A stretch of 64,000 nucleotides of DNA from Sphaerisporangium fuscum (GTDB lineage: Bacteria; Actinomycetota; Actinomycetes; Streptosporangiales; Streptosporangiaceae): assembly GCF_018531465.1 (NCBI RefSeq), contig NZ_JAHDTF010000030.1, forward strand, positions 62,001 through 126,000, read 5' to 3'. A program made the translations under genes and the position numbers. The notes below the pieces were generated by a model. The model was not told the origin of the DNA. It was given only the letters and a program-made list of their open reading frames with translations, and did not search any database. Position 1 is the stretch's first letter; the number at the start of each line of letters is the position of its first letter. Below, piece by piece: positions 1 to 18,025 of the stretch.

Positions 1-45
1 ACCCGTGTTGTCGGCGACCTTGAGCCGCGACTCCTGCTGGATCAC
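1..45 (-). CDS. rplN: 50S ribosomal protein L14 (uL14), N-terminal fragment
   Basis: Only the first 15 codons lie in the window; the gene runs off the left edge. They start at a GTG at 45 and read V-I-Q-Q-E-S-R-L-K-V-A-D-N-T-G, the conserved N-terminus of L14, a 50S protein at the subunit interface. A GGGAG ribosome site sits about six bases upstream. It opens the spc block, 146 bp after rpsQ, which closes the S10 block. The strong hairpin in that gap suggests that the two blocks are partly separate transcription units. Confidence 0.9.
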   Translation of the reverse strand, partial: MIQQESRLKVADNTG

Positions 46-155
46 GTCAACTCCCGTGTGTCACGCCGGTTCTCATTCTCTGAGCCTGGCGGAACTAGAT
101 TTGGTCAAATGCGCCCTGGGCGGCAGCAGTTGGACCACCCAGGGGGGACGCCTGC

Positions 156-183
156 GCGGGAGACCCCTTCAGGGGCCTCCCGC
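156..183 (-). terminator. Hairpin between rpsQ and rplN
   Basis: GCGGGAG and CTCCCGC form a seven-base-pair outer stem. An inner CCCC/GGGG stem and one A/C mismatch complete it around a four-base loop. It lies just after the rpsQ stop, at the S10/spc boundary. It has no clear T-tract, so it could be an attenuator, a processing site or a 3' stabiliser rather than a full terminator. Confidence 0.55.
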
Positions 184-191
184 CGGGCGAC

Positions 192-476
192 TTACTTGGC
201 CCGCTCGAGGATCTCCACGACCCGCCACCGCTTGGTGGCGGACAGCGGCCGGGTCTCCATCAGGAGGACACGGTCGCCGACGCCGCAGGAGTTCTGCTCG
301 TCGTGAGCCTTGTACTTGGTCGTACGGCGGATGACCTTGCCGTACAGCGGGTGCTTGACGCGGTCCTCGACGGCGACGACGACGGTCTTGTCCATCTTGT
401 CGCTGACGACCAGACCCTCACGGGTCTTGCGGTAGTTCCGCGCCTGCTTCTCGGTGCTCTCAGTTGTCTCAGCCAT
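192..476 (-). CDS. rpsQ: 30S ribosomal protein S17 (uS17)
   Basis: A 94-residue primary 16S rRNA-binding protein needed for early 30S assembly. The OB-fold core is clear, with VVSDKMDKTVVVAVE and VKHPLYGKVIRRTTKYKAHD. I start it at ATG 476 (MAETTESTEK), because longer readings run into rpmC. The start overlaps the end of rpmC by eight bases, so the two are probably translationally coupled. It is the last gene of the S10 block; a hairpin follows the stop. Confidence 0.95.
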   Translation of the reverse strand: MAETTESTEKQARNYRKTREGLVVSDKMDKTVVVAVEDRVKHPLYGKVIRRTTKYKAHDEQNSCGVGDRVLLMETRPLSATKRWRVVEILERAK

Positions 477-705
477 CGCTCGGCTCCTTCTCGACCGTGA
501 TGATGCCAAGCTCACGCTCGCGCATCACGGTGTAGATACGGGCGATCTCGCGGCGGACGGCGCGCAGCCGCCCGTGGCTTTCCAACTGACCGGTCGCCGC
601 CTGGAAGCGGAGGTTGAACAGCTCCTCCTTGGCTTCCTTCAGCTTCTGGACCAGCTCTTCCTGGTCCGAAGTCCGCAGCTCACCGGCGGTCAGGCCCTTA
701 GCCAT
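469..705 (-). CDS. rpmC: 50S ribosomal protein L29 (uL29)
   Basis: A 78-residue helical hairpin protein near the peptide exit tunnel of the 50S subunit, a docking area for trigger factor and SRP. The sequence shows LRTSDQEELVQKLKEAKEEL, then NLRFQAATGQLESHGRLRAV, typical of L29. ATG 705 overlaps the rplP stop by one base (TGATG), which indicates coupling. A GTG one codon upstream would also be in frame but is less likely. The C-terminal tail after the second helix is slightly longer than in E. coli. Confidence 0.95.
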   Translation of the reverse strand: MAKGLTAGELRTSDQEELVQKLKEAKEELFNLRFQAATGQLESHGRLRAVRREIARIYTVMRERELGIITVEKEPSDG

Positions 706-1124
706 CACGCCTCACCCACTTCACGCTTAACAAACCGGCACTTCATCGGGAGCTTGTGCATCGCTCGCCTGAGGGCCTCGCGGGCCACGGGCTCGGCGAC
801 ACCGGACAGCTCGAACATGACGCGACCGGGCTTGACGTTGGCGATCCACCACTCCGGCGAACCCTTACCGGAACCCATGCGGGTCTCGGCCGGCTTCTTC
901 GTCAGGGGACGGTCGGGGTAGATGTTGATCCACACCTTGCCGCCACGGCGGATGTGCCGGGTCATGGCGATACGAGCGGCCTCGATCTGGCGGTTGGTCA
1001 CATAGTGGTGCTCAAGCGCCTGGATGCCGTACTCGCCGAACACGACCTTGGTGCCGCCCTTGGCGGCTCCGCTGCGGTCAGGCCGGTGCTGCTTGCGGTG
1101 CTTGACCCTGCGCGGGATCAGCAT
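705..1124 (-). CDS. rplP: 50S ribosomal protein L16 (uL16)
   Basis: A full-length 139-residue L16, which organises the A site and peptidyl-transferase region of the 50S subunit. Conserved stretches are MLIPRRVKHRKQHRP at the start, GEYGIQALE, IEAARIAMTRH and the MGSGKGSPE loop. It lies between rpsC and rpmC as usual in S10 operons. It is two bases downstream of rpsC and overlaps rpmC by one base. Confidence 0.97.
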   Translation of the reverse strand: MLIPRRVKHRKQHRPDRSGAAKGGTKVVFGEYGIQALEHHYVTNRQIEAARIAMTRHIRRGGKVWINIYPDRPLTKKPAETRMGSGKGSPEWWIANVKPGRVMFELSGVAEPVAREALRRAMHKLPMKCRFVKREVGEA

Positions 1125-1126
1125 GG

Positions 1127-1966
1127 TCAGCTCCCTTCAGCACCCGGCTGCTCCGCCGGGCCGGACTCGGGCGCCCCAGCGGGCGCGGTGGATTCGGTCT
1201 TGGGGCCACGGCCACCGCCACGGGGGCCGCCGTCACGGCCACGACCGCCGCCCGCGCCGCGGCCGCGCTGCGGCCGGTCGGTGCGGTCACGACGCTGGCC
1301 GGCACGAGCACCGGCGGCGGCCGCCTCGCGCTCGGCGCGGCTGGTCGGGGCCTCGCCCTTGTAGATCCAGACCTTCACGCCGATGCGGCCGAAGGTGGTG
1401 CGGGCCTCGTAGAAGCCGTAGTCGATGTCCGCGCGGAGGGTGTGCAGCGGCACGCGACCCTCGCGGTAGAACTCCGACCGCGACATCTCGGCGCCGCCGA
1501 GACGGCCGGCGCACTGGACACGGATGCCCTTGGCGCCGCTCTTCATCGCCGACTGCATGGCCTTGCGCATGGCCCGCCGGAACGAAACCCGGCTGGACAG
1601 CTGCTCGGCCACGCCCTGGGCGACGAGCTGAGCGTCGACCTCGGGGTTCTTGACCTCGAGGATGTTCAGCTGGACCTGCTTCTTGGTCAGCTTCTCGAGG
1701 TCGCCACGGATGCGGTCCGCCTCGGCGCCACGGCGGCCGATGACGATGCCCGGCCGGGCCGTGTGGATGTCGACCTGGACGCGGTCGGTGGTGCGCTCGA
1801 TCTCGACCTTGGAGATGCCCGCCCGCTCCATGCCCTTCTGCAGCATGCGGCGGATCGCGACGTCCTCGGCGACGTACGACTTGTACAGCTTGTCGGCGTA
1901 CCACCGGCTCTTGAAGTCGGTCGTGATGCCGAGGCGGAACCCGTGCGGGTTAACCTTCTGGCCCAC
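1127..1966 (-). CDS. rpsC: 30S ribosomal protein S3 (uS3)
   Basis: A 279-residue S3 at the mRNA entry pore of the 30S subunit. It starts with GQKVNPHGFRLGI from a GTG at 1966. The KH domain has the nucleic-acid loop VIGRRGAEADRI near residue 77. The last 60 or so residues form an Arg/Gly-rich, then acidic and Pro-rich tail, absent from E. coli S3 but common in high-GC actinobacteria. The start overlaps the rplV stop by one base. Confidence 0.97.
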   Translation of the reverse strand: MGQKVNPHGFRLGITTDFKSRWYADKLYKSYVAEDVAIRRMLQKGMERAGISKVEIERTTDRVQVDIHTARPGIVIGRRGAEADRIRGDLEKLTKKQVQLNILEVKNPEVDAQLVAQGVAEQLSSRVSFRRAMRKAMQSAMKSGAKGIRVQCAGRLGGAEMSRSEFYREGRVPLHTLRADIDYGFYEARTTFGRIGVKVWIYKGEAPTSRAEREAAAAGARAGQRRDRTDRPQRGRGAGGGRGRDGGPRGGGRGPKTESTAPAGAPESGPAEQPGAEGS

Positions 1967-2334
1967 TAGCGGGTCCTTCCCTTCGGCCTGCCCTGGCCCT
2001 CAGGCCGGGACTCGACGATCACAGTGATGTGGCTCGTCCGCTTGTTGATCCGATAGGCACGGCCCTGCGCACGGGGACGGAACCTCTTCAGCGTCGGGCC
2101 CTCGTCGACCCACGCCCGGCTCACGACCAGCGTCTCGCGGTCGAGCTTGAAGTTGTGCTCCGCGTTCGCCATGGCGCTCGACAGCACCTTGAAGATCGGC
2201 TCGCTCGCCGCCTGAGGGGCGAACTGCAGCACGGCCTGCGCCTCCGAAGCGGGCAGCCCGCGAATGAGGTCCACCACGCGGCGGGCCTTCTGGGGCGTGA
2301 CGCGGACGAACCGCGCCTGAGCCCTGGCTTCCAT
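1966..2334 (-). CDS. rplV: 50S ribosomal protein L22 (uL22)
   Basis: A 122-residue L22, whose long beta-hairpin lines the exit tunnel near the macrolide site. The N-terminal MEARAQARFVRVTPQKARRV and the hairpin region GPTLKRFRPRAQGRAYRI are conserved. I see no deletion in that loop of the kind linked to macrolide resistance. The C-terminus carries a short basic tail. It sits between rpsS and rpsC in standard S10 order. Confidence 0.97.
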   Translation of the reverse strand: MEARAQARFVRVTPQKARRVVDLIRGLPASEAQAVLQFAPQAASEPIFKVLSSAMANAEHNFKLDRETLVVSRAWVDEGPTLKRFRPRAQGRAYRINKRTSHITVIVESRPEGQGRPKGRTR

Positions 2335-2360
2335 CGCTTACTCCTCGTTTCCTAAGGCGC

Positions 2361-2639
2361 TTACCGCCGGCTACGCCGGTCTTCCTTGACGTGGCTGCGG
2401 AAGGTCCGCGTCGGCGCGAACTCACCCAGCTTGTGACCGATCATCGACTCGGTGACGAACACCGGGACGTGCTTGCGCCCGTCGTGGACGGCGATCGTGT
2501 GGCCGAGCATGTCGGGCACGATCATGGAGCGCCGCGACCACGTCTTGATGACGTTCTTGGTGCCCTTCTCGTTCTGGACGTCCACCTTCTTCATCAGGTG
2601 GTCGTCCACGAAGGGACCCTTCTTAAGGCTACGTGGCAT
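2361..2639 (-). CDS. rpsS: 30S ribosomal protein S19 (uS19)
   Basis: A 92-residue S19 of the 30S head, which contacts S13 and the A-site finger. The start MPRSLKKGPFVDDHLMKKV and the motif VHDGRKHVPVFVTESMIGHK are diagnostic. Eleven bases separate it from rplB upstream and 26 from rplV downstream, so it is an internal S10-operon cistron. Confidence 0.97.
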   Translation of the reverse strand: MPRSLKKGPFVDDHLMKKVDVQNEKGTKNVIKTWSRRSMIVPDMLGHTIAVHDGRKHVPVFVTESMIGHKLGEFAPTRTFRSHVKEDRRSRR

Positions 2640-2650
2640 TTAGGCTGCTC

Positions 2651-3487
2651 CTACCGCTTCTTCCTCTTGCTCCGCCGACGAATGATCAGTCGGTCGCTGG
2701 CCTTGTTGGCCTGGCGGGTACGACCCTCGGGCTTGCCCTTGGGGTTCACCGGGTGGCGACCGCCGGAGGTCTTACCCTCACCACCACCGTGCGGGTGGTC
2801 GACCGGGTTCATCGCGACACCGCGGACGGTCGGGCGCTTGCCCTTCCAGCGGTTACGACCGGCCTTACCGATGTTGATGTTGGCCTGCTCGGCGTTGCCG
2901 ACCTGGCCGACCGAGGCGCGGCAGCGCACGTCCACCTGGCGCATTTCGCCGGAGGGCATACGCAGGGTGGCGTACTGCCCTTCCTTGGCCAGCAGCTGGA
3001 TCTGGGCGCCGGCGGACCGGCCCAGCTTCGCGCCGCCACCGGGCTTCAGCTCCACGGCGTGGATGAAGGTACCGGTCGGAATGTTGCGCAGCGGCAGGCA
3101 GTTGCCCGGCTTGATGTCGGCCGCGGGGCCGTTCTCGATGCGGTCGCCCTGCTTGATCCCCGTGGGGGCAAGGATGTAGCGCTTCTCGCCGTCGGCGTAG
3201 TGCAGCAGCGCGATGCGCGAGGTGCGGTTCGGGTCGTACTCGATGTGAGCGACCTTGGCCGGAATGCCGTCCTTGTCGTGGCGCCGGAAGTCGATGATCC
3301 GGTACGCGCGCTTGTGCCCGCCGCCCTGGTGACGCGCGGTCACCCGGCCGTGGACGTTACGCCCACCCTTGCTGTGCAGGGGGGCAAGCAGCGACTTCTC
3401 CGGAGTGCTGCGCGTGATCTCGGCGAAGTCCGAGACGCTCGCGCCGCGACGACCCGGAGTCGTCGGCTTGTATTTACGGATGCCCAT
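2651..3487 (-). CDS. rplB: 50S ribosomal protein L2 (uL2)
   Basis: A full-length, 278-residue L2, one of the most conserved 50S proteins, required for subunit association and peptidyl-transferase activity. It begins MGIRKYKPTTPGRR. The functional C-terminal segment includes AMNPVDHPHGGGEGKTSGGR, with the conserved histidine of the family. It ends in a basic RRRSKRKKR tail. A 54-bp gap follows rplW. Confidence 0.98.
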   Translation of the reverse strand: MGIRKYKPTTPGRRGASVSDFAEITRSTPEKSLLAPLHSKGGRNVHGRVTARHQGGGHKRAYRIIDFRRHDKDGIPAKVAHIEYDPNRTSRIALLHYADGEKRYILAPTGIKQGDRIENGPAADIKPGNCLPLRNIPTGTFIHAVELKPGGGAKLGRSAGAQIQLLAKEGQYATLRMPSGEMRQVDVRCRASVGQVGNAEQANINIGKAGRNRWKGKRPTVRGVAMNPVDHPHGGGEGKTSGGRHPVNPKGKPEGRTRQANKASDRLIIRRRSKRKKR

Positions 3488-3541
3488 CTTTTTCGTTCAT
3501 CCCTCGTCGGTGTTGCTTGGCAGTGCAGCGGTCAGCGACGA

Positions 3542-3844
3542 TCAGCTGATCTGACCGAAGATGTCGATCCGGTCGCCTTCCACCAGGCTCACGATCGCCC
3601 GCTTGGTGCTGGCCCGCTGGCCGAAGCCGAAACGGGTGCGCTTGCGCTTGCCCTGACGGTTGATCGTGTTCACGCTGGTGACCTTGACGCCGAAGATCTG
3701 CTCGATCGCGATCTTCACCTGGGTCTTGTTGGCCGTCTTGCGCACCAAGAACGTGTACTTGTTGTGCTCATCGATCAGGCCGTAGCTCTTCTCAGAGACG
3801 ATCGGCTTGATGATGATGTCGCGCGGGTCGGCGATCTTCTGCAT
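3542..3844 (-). CDS. rplW: 50S ribosomal protein L23 (uL23)
   Basis: A 100-residue L23, the 50S exit-site protein that anchors trigger factor and SRP. Recognisable stretches are DIIIKPIVSEKSYGLIDEHN, then the VKIAIEQIFGVKVTSVNT core and a basic loop. ATG 3844 overlaps the rplD stop by one base, implying coupling. Length and order match the S10 operons of other actinobacteria. Confidence 0.97.
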   Translation of the reverse strand: MQKIADPRDIIIKPIVSEKSYGLIDEHNKYTFLVRKTANKTQVKIAIEQIFGVKVTSVNTINRQGKRKRTRFGFGQRASTKRAIVSLVEGDRIDIFGQIS

Positions 3845-4494
3845 CAGGCGTCTTCCTTCCCGCTGTTGCCCAGCCGCGCCACGACCTGGTCGTACGCCTC
3901 ACGCGTGAAGACCACGTCGTCGTAGCAGAGCACGTCATACGTGTTGAGCTGGCCGGCGTCCAGGAGGTGGACCTCCGGCGCGTTGCGCAGGCTCAGCCAG
4001 GTGAGCTCGTCACCCTCGTCGACCACGACGAGGACGCTGCGAGCCTTGGTGATGTTGCGCAGCGCCTCAAGCGCGACCTTGGTCTTCGGGGTCTCCCCGG
4101 TGACCAGGGCGTCCACGATGTGCACGCGGCCGCCGTTCGCCCGGTCGCTGAGGGCGCCACGCAGGGCGGCGGCCTTCATCTTCTTGGGCGTCTTCTGCTC
4201 GTAGCCACGCGGCTGCGGGCCGTGGACGGTGCCACCGCCGGTGAACTGCGGCGCGCGGGTCGAGCCCTGACGGGCCCGGCCGGTGCCCTTCTGGCGGTAC
4301 GGCTTCTTGCCGCCACCGCTGACCTCACCACGGGTCTTCGTCTTGTGGGTGCCCTGCCGGCGCGCGGCGAGCTGGGCGACGACGACCTGGTGGATCAGAG
4401 GAATGTTGACCTTGGCGCCGAAGATGGCCTCCGGCAGGTCGACGCTGCCGGTCTTCGCGCCGGCCGCGTCGAGGACGTCGATAGTGGTGCTCAC
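3844..4494 (-). CDS. rplD: 50S ribosomal protein L4 (uL4)
   Basis: A 216-residue L4. Its long loop lines the peptide tunnel; in E. coli L4 also represses its own operon through the S10 leader. The tunnel loop GTGRARQGSTRAPQFTGGG is conserved and shows no obvious macrolide-resistance change. The GTG start at 4494 overlaps the rplC stop in a GTGA junction. Whether L4 regulates this operon is unknown, but the structured rpsJ leader makes it worth asking. Confidence 0.97.
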   Translation of the reverse strand: MSTTIDVLDAAGAKTGSVDLPEAIFGAKVNIPLIHQVVVAQLAARRQGTHKTKTRGEVSGGGKKPYRQKGTGRARQGSTRAPQFTGGGTVHGPQPRGYEQKTPKKMKAAALRGALSDRANGGRVHIVDALVTGETPKTKVALEALRNITKARSVLVVVDEGDELTWLSLRNAPEVHLLDAGQLNTYDVLCYDDVVFTREAYDQVVARLGNSGKEDA

Positions 4495-5144
4495 TTGGCA
4501 GCCCCCTTCTTGGCAGCGGTGCGAATGAGGACCAGGCTGCCGTTGGCGCCGGGGACCGCACCCTTGATCAGGATGAGACCCTTCTCGGCGTCCACGGCGT
4601 GAACCTTGAGGTTCTGGACGGTGGTACGGACGTTGCCCATCCGGCCCGCCATGCGCAGACCCTTGAACACGCGACCGGGGGTGGCGCAGCCGCCGATGGA
4701 GCCGGGCGAACGGTGCTTGCGCTGGGTACCGTGCGAGGCGCCCAGACCGCGGAAGCCGTGACGCTTCATGACACCCGCGTAGCCCTTACCCTTGCTCTTG
4801 CCGGTCACGTCGATGAACTGCCCGGCCTCGAACGTGTCGGCCGTGATCTCCTGGCCGATGGTGTACTCGGAAGCGTCTTCGGTCCGCAGCTCGACGAAGT
4901 AGCGGCGCGGGGTGATGTCGTGCTTGCGCAGATAGTCACCCAGCGGCTTGTTCACCTTGCGCGGGTCCACCTGCCCGTATCCGAGCTGAACAGCGGAGTA
5001 GCCGTCCTTGTCCTCAGAGCGGACGCGGGTCACCACGCACGGACCGGCCTCGACGACGGTGACCGGGACGATCCGGTTGCCCTCGTCGAAGACCTGGGTC
5101 ATGCCGAGCTTCTTGCCCAGGACGCCCTTGATCTGCTTAGCCAT
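4491..5144 (-). CDS. rplC: 50S ribosomal protein L3 (uL3)
   Basis: A 217-residue L3, an early 50S assembly protein that reaches into the peptidyl-transferase centre. The start KGVLGKKLGMTQVFDE and the core GGCATPGRVFKGLRMAGRMG are diagnostic. Fourteen bases separate it from rpsJ upstream. It overlaps rplD by four bases. Confidence 0.97.
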   Translation of the reverse strand: MAKQIKGVLGKKLGMTQVFDEGNRIVPVTVVEAGPCVVTRVRSEDKDGYSAVQLGYGQVDPRKVNKPLGDYLRKHDITPRRYFVELRTEDASEYTIGQEITADTFEAGQFIDVTGKSKGKGYAGVMKRHGFRGLGASHGTQRKHRSPGSIGGCATPGRVFKGLRMAGRMGNVRTTVQNLKVHAVDAEKGLILIKGAVPGANGSLVLIRTAAKKGAAK

Positions 5145-5158
5145 GTCAGTGCGTTCCC

Positions 5159-5467
5159 TCAGAGCTTGATCGAGATGTCGACGCCGGCCGGAAGGTCGAG
5201 ACGCATGAGCGAGTCGACGGTCTTCGGCGTCGGATCGATGATGTCAATCAGCCGCTTGTGCGTGCGCATTTCGAAGTGCTCACGGCTGTCCTTGTACTTG
5301 TGCGGCGAGCGGATGACGCAGTACACGTTCTTCTCGGTCGGCAACGGCACCGGGCCCGCGACCTTCGCGCCAGTCCGCGTGACCGTCTCGACGATCTTCT
5401 TGGCCGAGCTGTCGATGACCTCGTGGTCATAGGCCTTAAGCCGGATGCGGATCTTCTGTCCCGCCAT
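5159..5467 (-). CDS. rpsJ: 30S ribosomal protein S10 (uS10, NusE)
   Basis: A 102-residue S10. It is a 30S head protein and, as NusE, a partner of NusG and NusB in transcription antitermination. It begins AGQKIRIRLKAYDHEVID and contains VPLPTEKNVYCVIRSPH and REHFEMRTHKRLIDI. It is the first gene of the S10 block. The 268-bp gap from tuf holds several inverted repeats, annotated separately, so it probably has its own leader. Confidence 0.97.
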   Translation of the reverse strand: MAGQKIRIRLKAYDHEVIDSSAKKIVETVTRTGAKVAGPVPLPTEKNVYCVIRSPHKYKDSREHFEMRTHKRLIDIIDPTPKTVDSLMRLDLPAGVDISIKL

Positions 5468-5497
5468 AGTGGCCTCGGTGTCCTTCGCTGTCGTCCT

Positions 5498-5522
5498 GCA
5501 AAAGTTTCGTGCGGCCTTTTGC
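5498..5522 (-). promoter_or_regulatory. Hairpin in rpsJ leader close to the start
   Basis: GCAAAAG (5498-5504) and CTTTTGC (5516-5522) form a seven-base-pair stem with an 11-base loop. It ends 31 bp before the rpsJ start. It would lie in the untranslated leader of the S10 transcript. Its position suits a role in translation or mRNA stability, but no function is shown. Confidence 0.4.
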
Positions 5523-5568
5523 CGCTATGGGGTGTCCCACGTGGCTGCGTCCGCCGCCCGTCACTTCT

Positions 5569-5622
5569 CCGTGATCTTGCAGTCGACTCGGTCGTACGAC
5601 CGAGACGGCTGCGAGATCACGG
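5569..5622. repeat. 54-bp near-perfect palindrome in tuf-rpsJ spacer
   Basis: The two 27-base arms pair about a centre between 5595 and 5596. The inner 18 bases, CTCGGTCGTACGACCGAG, are a perfect palindrome. The outer arms match except for one A/A mismatch (5586/5605) and two G-T pairs (5578/5613 and 5583/5608). As RNA it would form one of the strongest hairpins in the window; as DNA it could be a dyad operator. It lies 101 bp upstream of rpsJ, beyond the tuf terminator. Confidence 0.9.
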
Positions 5623-5655
5623 CCCTGGATGGGCTCGGAGCTCCCTGTGGGCTCC

Positions 5656-5677
5656 GGGGCCGAGGTGACTCGGCCCC
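5656..5677. repeat. Second hairpin downstream of tuf
   Basis: GGGGCCGAG (5656-5664) and CTCGGCCCC (5669-5677) form a perfect nine-base-pair stem with a GTGA loop. It lies between the tuf terminator hairpin and the 54-bp palindrome. It may reinforce termination or protect the tuf 3' end. Confidence 0.6.
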
Positions 5678-5686
5678 TTCGTGGTT

Positions 5687-5722
5687 CGGCGGTCGGTCCC
5701 GGAGAACCGGGCCCGACCGCCG
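5687..5722 (-). terminator. Terminator hairpin after tuf
   Basis: CGGCGGTCGG/CCGACCGCCG (10 bp) encloses CCCGG/CCGGG (5 bp) around an AGAA loop, with one T/C mismatch. It begins 13 bp after the tuf stop. No T-run follows, as is common for actinobacterial terminators. It should limit read-through from the str operon into rpsJ. Confidence 0.75.
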
Positions 5723-5735
5723 ACCCGCGGTCCAG

Positions 5736-6929
<1,194 letters not shown>

Positions 6930-6973
6930 TGCTCTGTCTCCTTAGAGATTCTGACGTGACTTGCTAGTCTCAC

Positions 6974-7082
6974 TCGGGCTCGGAGCCCGATCCCCGGGTG
7001 GCGATCGCTCGCCACCCGAGCTGGTCGGGGTCTTGGGACCTGTCAGGCCCGAGTCCCCTGGCCGAAGGCGGCGCCTTCGGCC
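6974..7082. repeat. Three consecutive hairpins in fusA-tuf spacer
   Basis: Three perfect stems lie in 168 bp: TCGGGCT/AGCCCGA (6974-6990, 7 bp), CGGGTGGCGA/TCGCCACCCG (6995-7018, 10 bp with a TCGC loop) and GGCCGAAGGC/GCCTTCGGCC (7060-7082, 10 bp). They could attenuate, process or stabilise the fusA-tuf transcript, giving tuf its own mRNA level. No T-tract follows any of them. Confidence 0.65.
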
Positions 7083-7097
7083 TTCAGGGTTTCGGAA

Positions 7098-9197
<2,100 letters not shown>

Positions 9198-9236
9198 TTC
9201 TCTCGCGTCCTCGTCGTCTCGTCGTCGTCGCCGGTC

Positions 9237-9707
9237 TTACCAGCGGTAGTGGGCGAAGGCCTTGTTGGACTCGGCCATCTTGTGCGTGTCCTCGCGCCGC
9301 TTCACGCTGGCGCCGAGGCCGTTGCTCGCGTCGAGCAGCTCGTTCATCAGCCGCTCGGTCATCGTCTTCTCGCGGCGGGCGCGGGAGTACTGCACCAGCC
9401 AGCGGAGGGCCAGCGTGGTGCTGCGCGCCGCGCGCACCTCGACCGGCACCTGGTAGGTCGCGCCACCGACACGGCGGCTGCGGACCTCGAGGGTGGGCTT
9501 GACGTTGTCGAGCGCGCGCTTGAGCGTGACCACCGGGTCGTTGCCCGACTTGTCGCGGCAGCCCTCGAGGGCGTCGTAAACGATCTTCTGGGCGAGCGAC
9601 CGCTTGCCGTTCAGAAGAACCTTGTTGATGAGCGCGGTGACCAGCGGCGAGTTGTACACCGGGTCGGCGATCAGCTGTCGGCGCCCAGCGGGACCCTTGC
9701 GCGGCAT
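9237..9707 (-). CDS. rpsG: 30S ribosomal protein S7 (uS7)
   Basis: A 156-residue S7, which nucleates the 30S head and lies at the E site. I start it at ATG 9707 (MPRKGPAGRRQLIADPVYNS), one base after the rpsL stop. The upstream in-frame extension is rpsL in another frame. Conserved stretches are VRSRRVGGATYQVPVEVR and REDTHKMAESNKAFAHYRW at the C-terminus. Confidence 0.97.
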   Translation of the reverse strand: MPRKGPAGRRQLIADPVYNSPLVTALINKVLLNGKRSLAQKIVYDALEGCRDKSGNDPVVTLKRALDNVKPTLEVRSRRVGGATYQVPVEVRAARSTTLALRWLVQYSRARREKTMTERLMNELLDASNGLGASVKRREDTHKMAESNKAFAHYRW

Positions 9708-9708
9708 G

Positions 9709-10083
9709 TCAGCTCTTCTCCTTCTTCGCGCCGTAGCGGCTGCGGGCCTGCTTGCGGTTCCGGACGCCCTGGGTGTCCAGAGAACCGCGGATGATCTTGT
9801 AGCGAACACCCGGCAGGTCCTTCACACGGCCGCCACGCACGAGCACGATGGAGTGCTCCTGGAGGTTGTGACCCACACCAGGGATGTAGGCCGTGACCTC
9901 GATGCCGTTGGTGAGCCGGACACGCGCCACCTTGCGAAGGGCGGAGTTCGGCTTCTTGGGAGTGGTCGTGTAAACGCGCGTGCAGACGCCGCGCCGCTGG
10001 GGGCTCCCATTGAGCGCCGGTGTCTTGGTCTTACTGACCTTGTCCTGGCGGCCCTTGCGGACCAGCTGCTGAATCGTGGGCAC
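9709..10083 (-). CDS. rpsL: 30S ribosomal protein S12 (uS12)
   Basis: A 124-residue S12, the decoding-centre protein that is the classical streptomycin target. TTTPKKPNSALRKVARVRL and the loop GGRVKDLPGVRYKIIRG carry the two lysines whose mutation gives streptomycin resistance. Both are wild type here. It starts at a GTG (10083) and is the first gene of the str operon, about 235 bases after the proposed promoter at 10325-10353. Confidence 0.97.
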   Translation of the reverse strand: MPTIQQLVRKGRQDKVSKTKTPALNGSPQRRGVCTRVYTTTPKKPNSALRKVARVRLTNGIEVTAYIPGVGHNLQEHSIVLVRGGRVKDLPGVRYKIIRGSLDTQGVRNRKQARSRYGAKKEKS

Positions 10084-10324
10084 CGCGTCTCCGTTCGTGC
10101 TTGGCCGGTGATTCGAAAAGTCGTGCGTTTCGCAGGTACTGCCGGTGTCATGACCTGCTGGTTTTCCCTCGGCTCCGACCCACGCGCTCGGGCGTGTCGC
10201 GATCTTTGCCGCAGTACGCCCGGCAGAGCCGGACCAGGAGAGAGGTCATGCGCGGTCAAATCGCCTCTACAGAGGCCTCTGAGCGCACGCATGCGAGCCC
10301 ATGAACCCACGGGCACGAAGGGCA

Positions 10325-10353
10325 AGACTACCCAGCCCATCGCAACACGTCAA
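10325..10353 (-). promoter_or_regulatory. Probable promoter of rpsL-rpsG-fusA-tuf
   Basis: On the minus strand TTGACG (10353-10348) is followed by 17 bases and TAGTCT (10330-10325), a good match to the housekeeping sigma consensus of actinobacteria. The transcript would start near 10318 and have a leader of roughly 235 bases. Two other TTGACC sequences in this spacer (near 10443 and 10256) lack a good -10 box. Confidence 0.55.
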
Positions 10354-10577
10354 AACGGCTGCGCCGAGCCGCTCATGTAGTCGGCTTCCCGGTCGTCTCG
10401 TGGTCCCTGCGGCCGGTATCCGGCCGACCGCTGTCAGGCTCTGGTCAAGCTTACCCGCACCCGGGGACTTCTCTCGCCGATTTCCCCGTGTTGCCGGGCG
10501 ATCCCTCACGCCCGTACTGAACAGCGGTTACGGGACGCGGAACATTCCCGGAACACCGGAAATCGCCCACACGAAAA

Positions 10578-10611
10578 GACGCCCGCTCCCTCCGAGAAGG
10601 GAACGGGCGTC
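10578..10611 (-). terminator. Intrinsic terminator of rpoBC
   Basis: GACGCCCG-C-TCCCT and AGGGA-A-CGGGCGTC form a stem of 13 pairs with one mismatch and a six-base loop. On the minus strand it is followed directly by TTTT. It lies 49 bp after the rpoC stop. The rest of the 576-bp rpoC-rpsL spacer (10084-10659) shows the rpsL promoter and no gene I can support. Confidence 0.85.
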
Positions 10612-10659
10612 CTCGTCCGCCTGGGGCGACGACCGGCCGGCTGTCACGCCGGCCGAACG

Positions 10660-14535
<3,876 letters not shown>

Positions 14536-14557
14536 TTCTTATCCCCTCGCTTGAAAA

Positions 14558-18025
<3,468 letters not shown>

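Noticed and set aside
9709..10083. Possible streptomycin-resistance changes in S12
   Set aside because: Both resistance-linked lysines are wild type.
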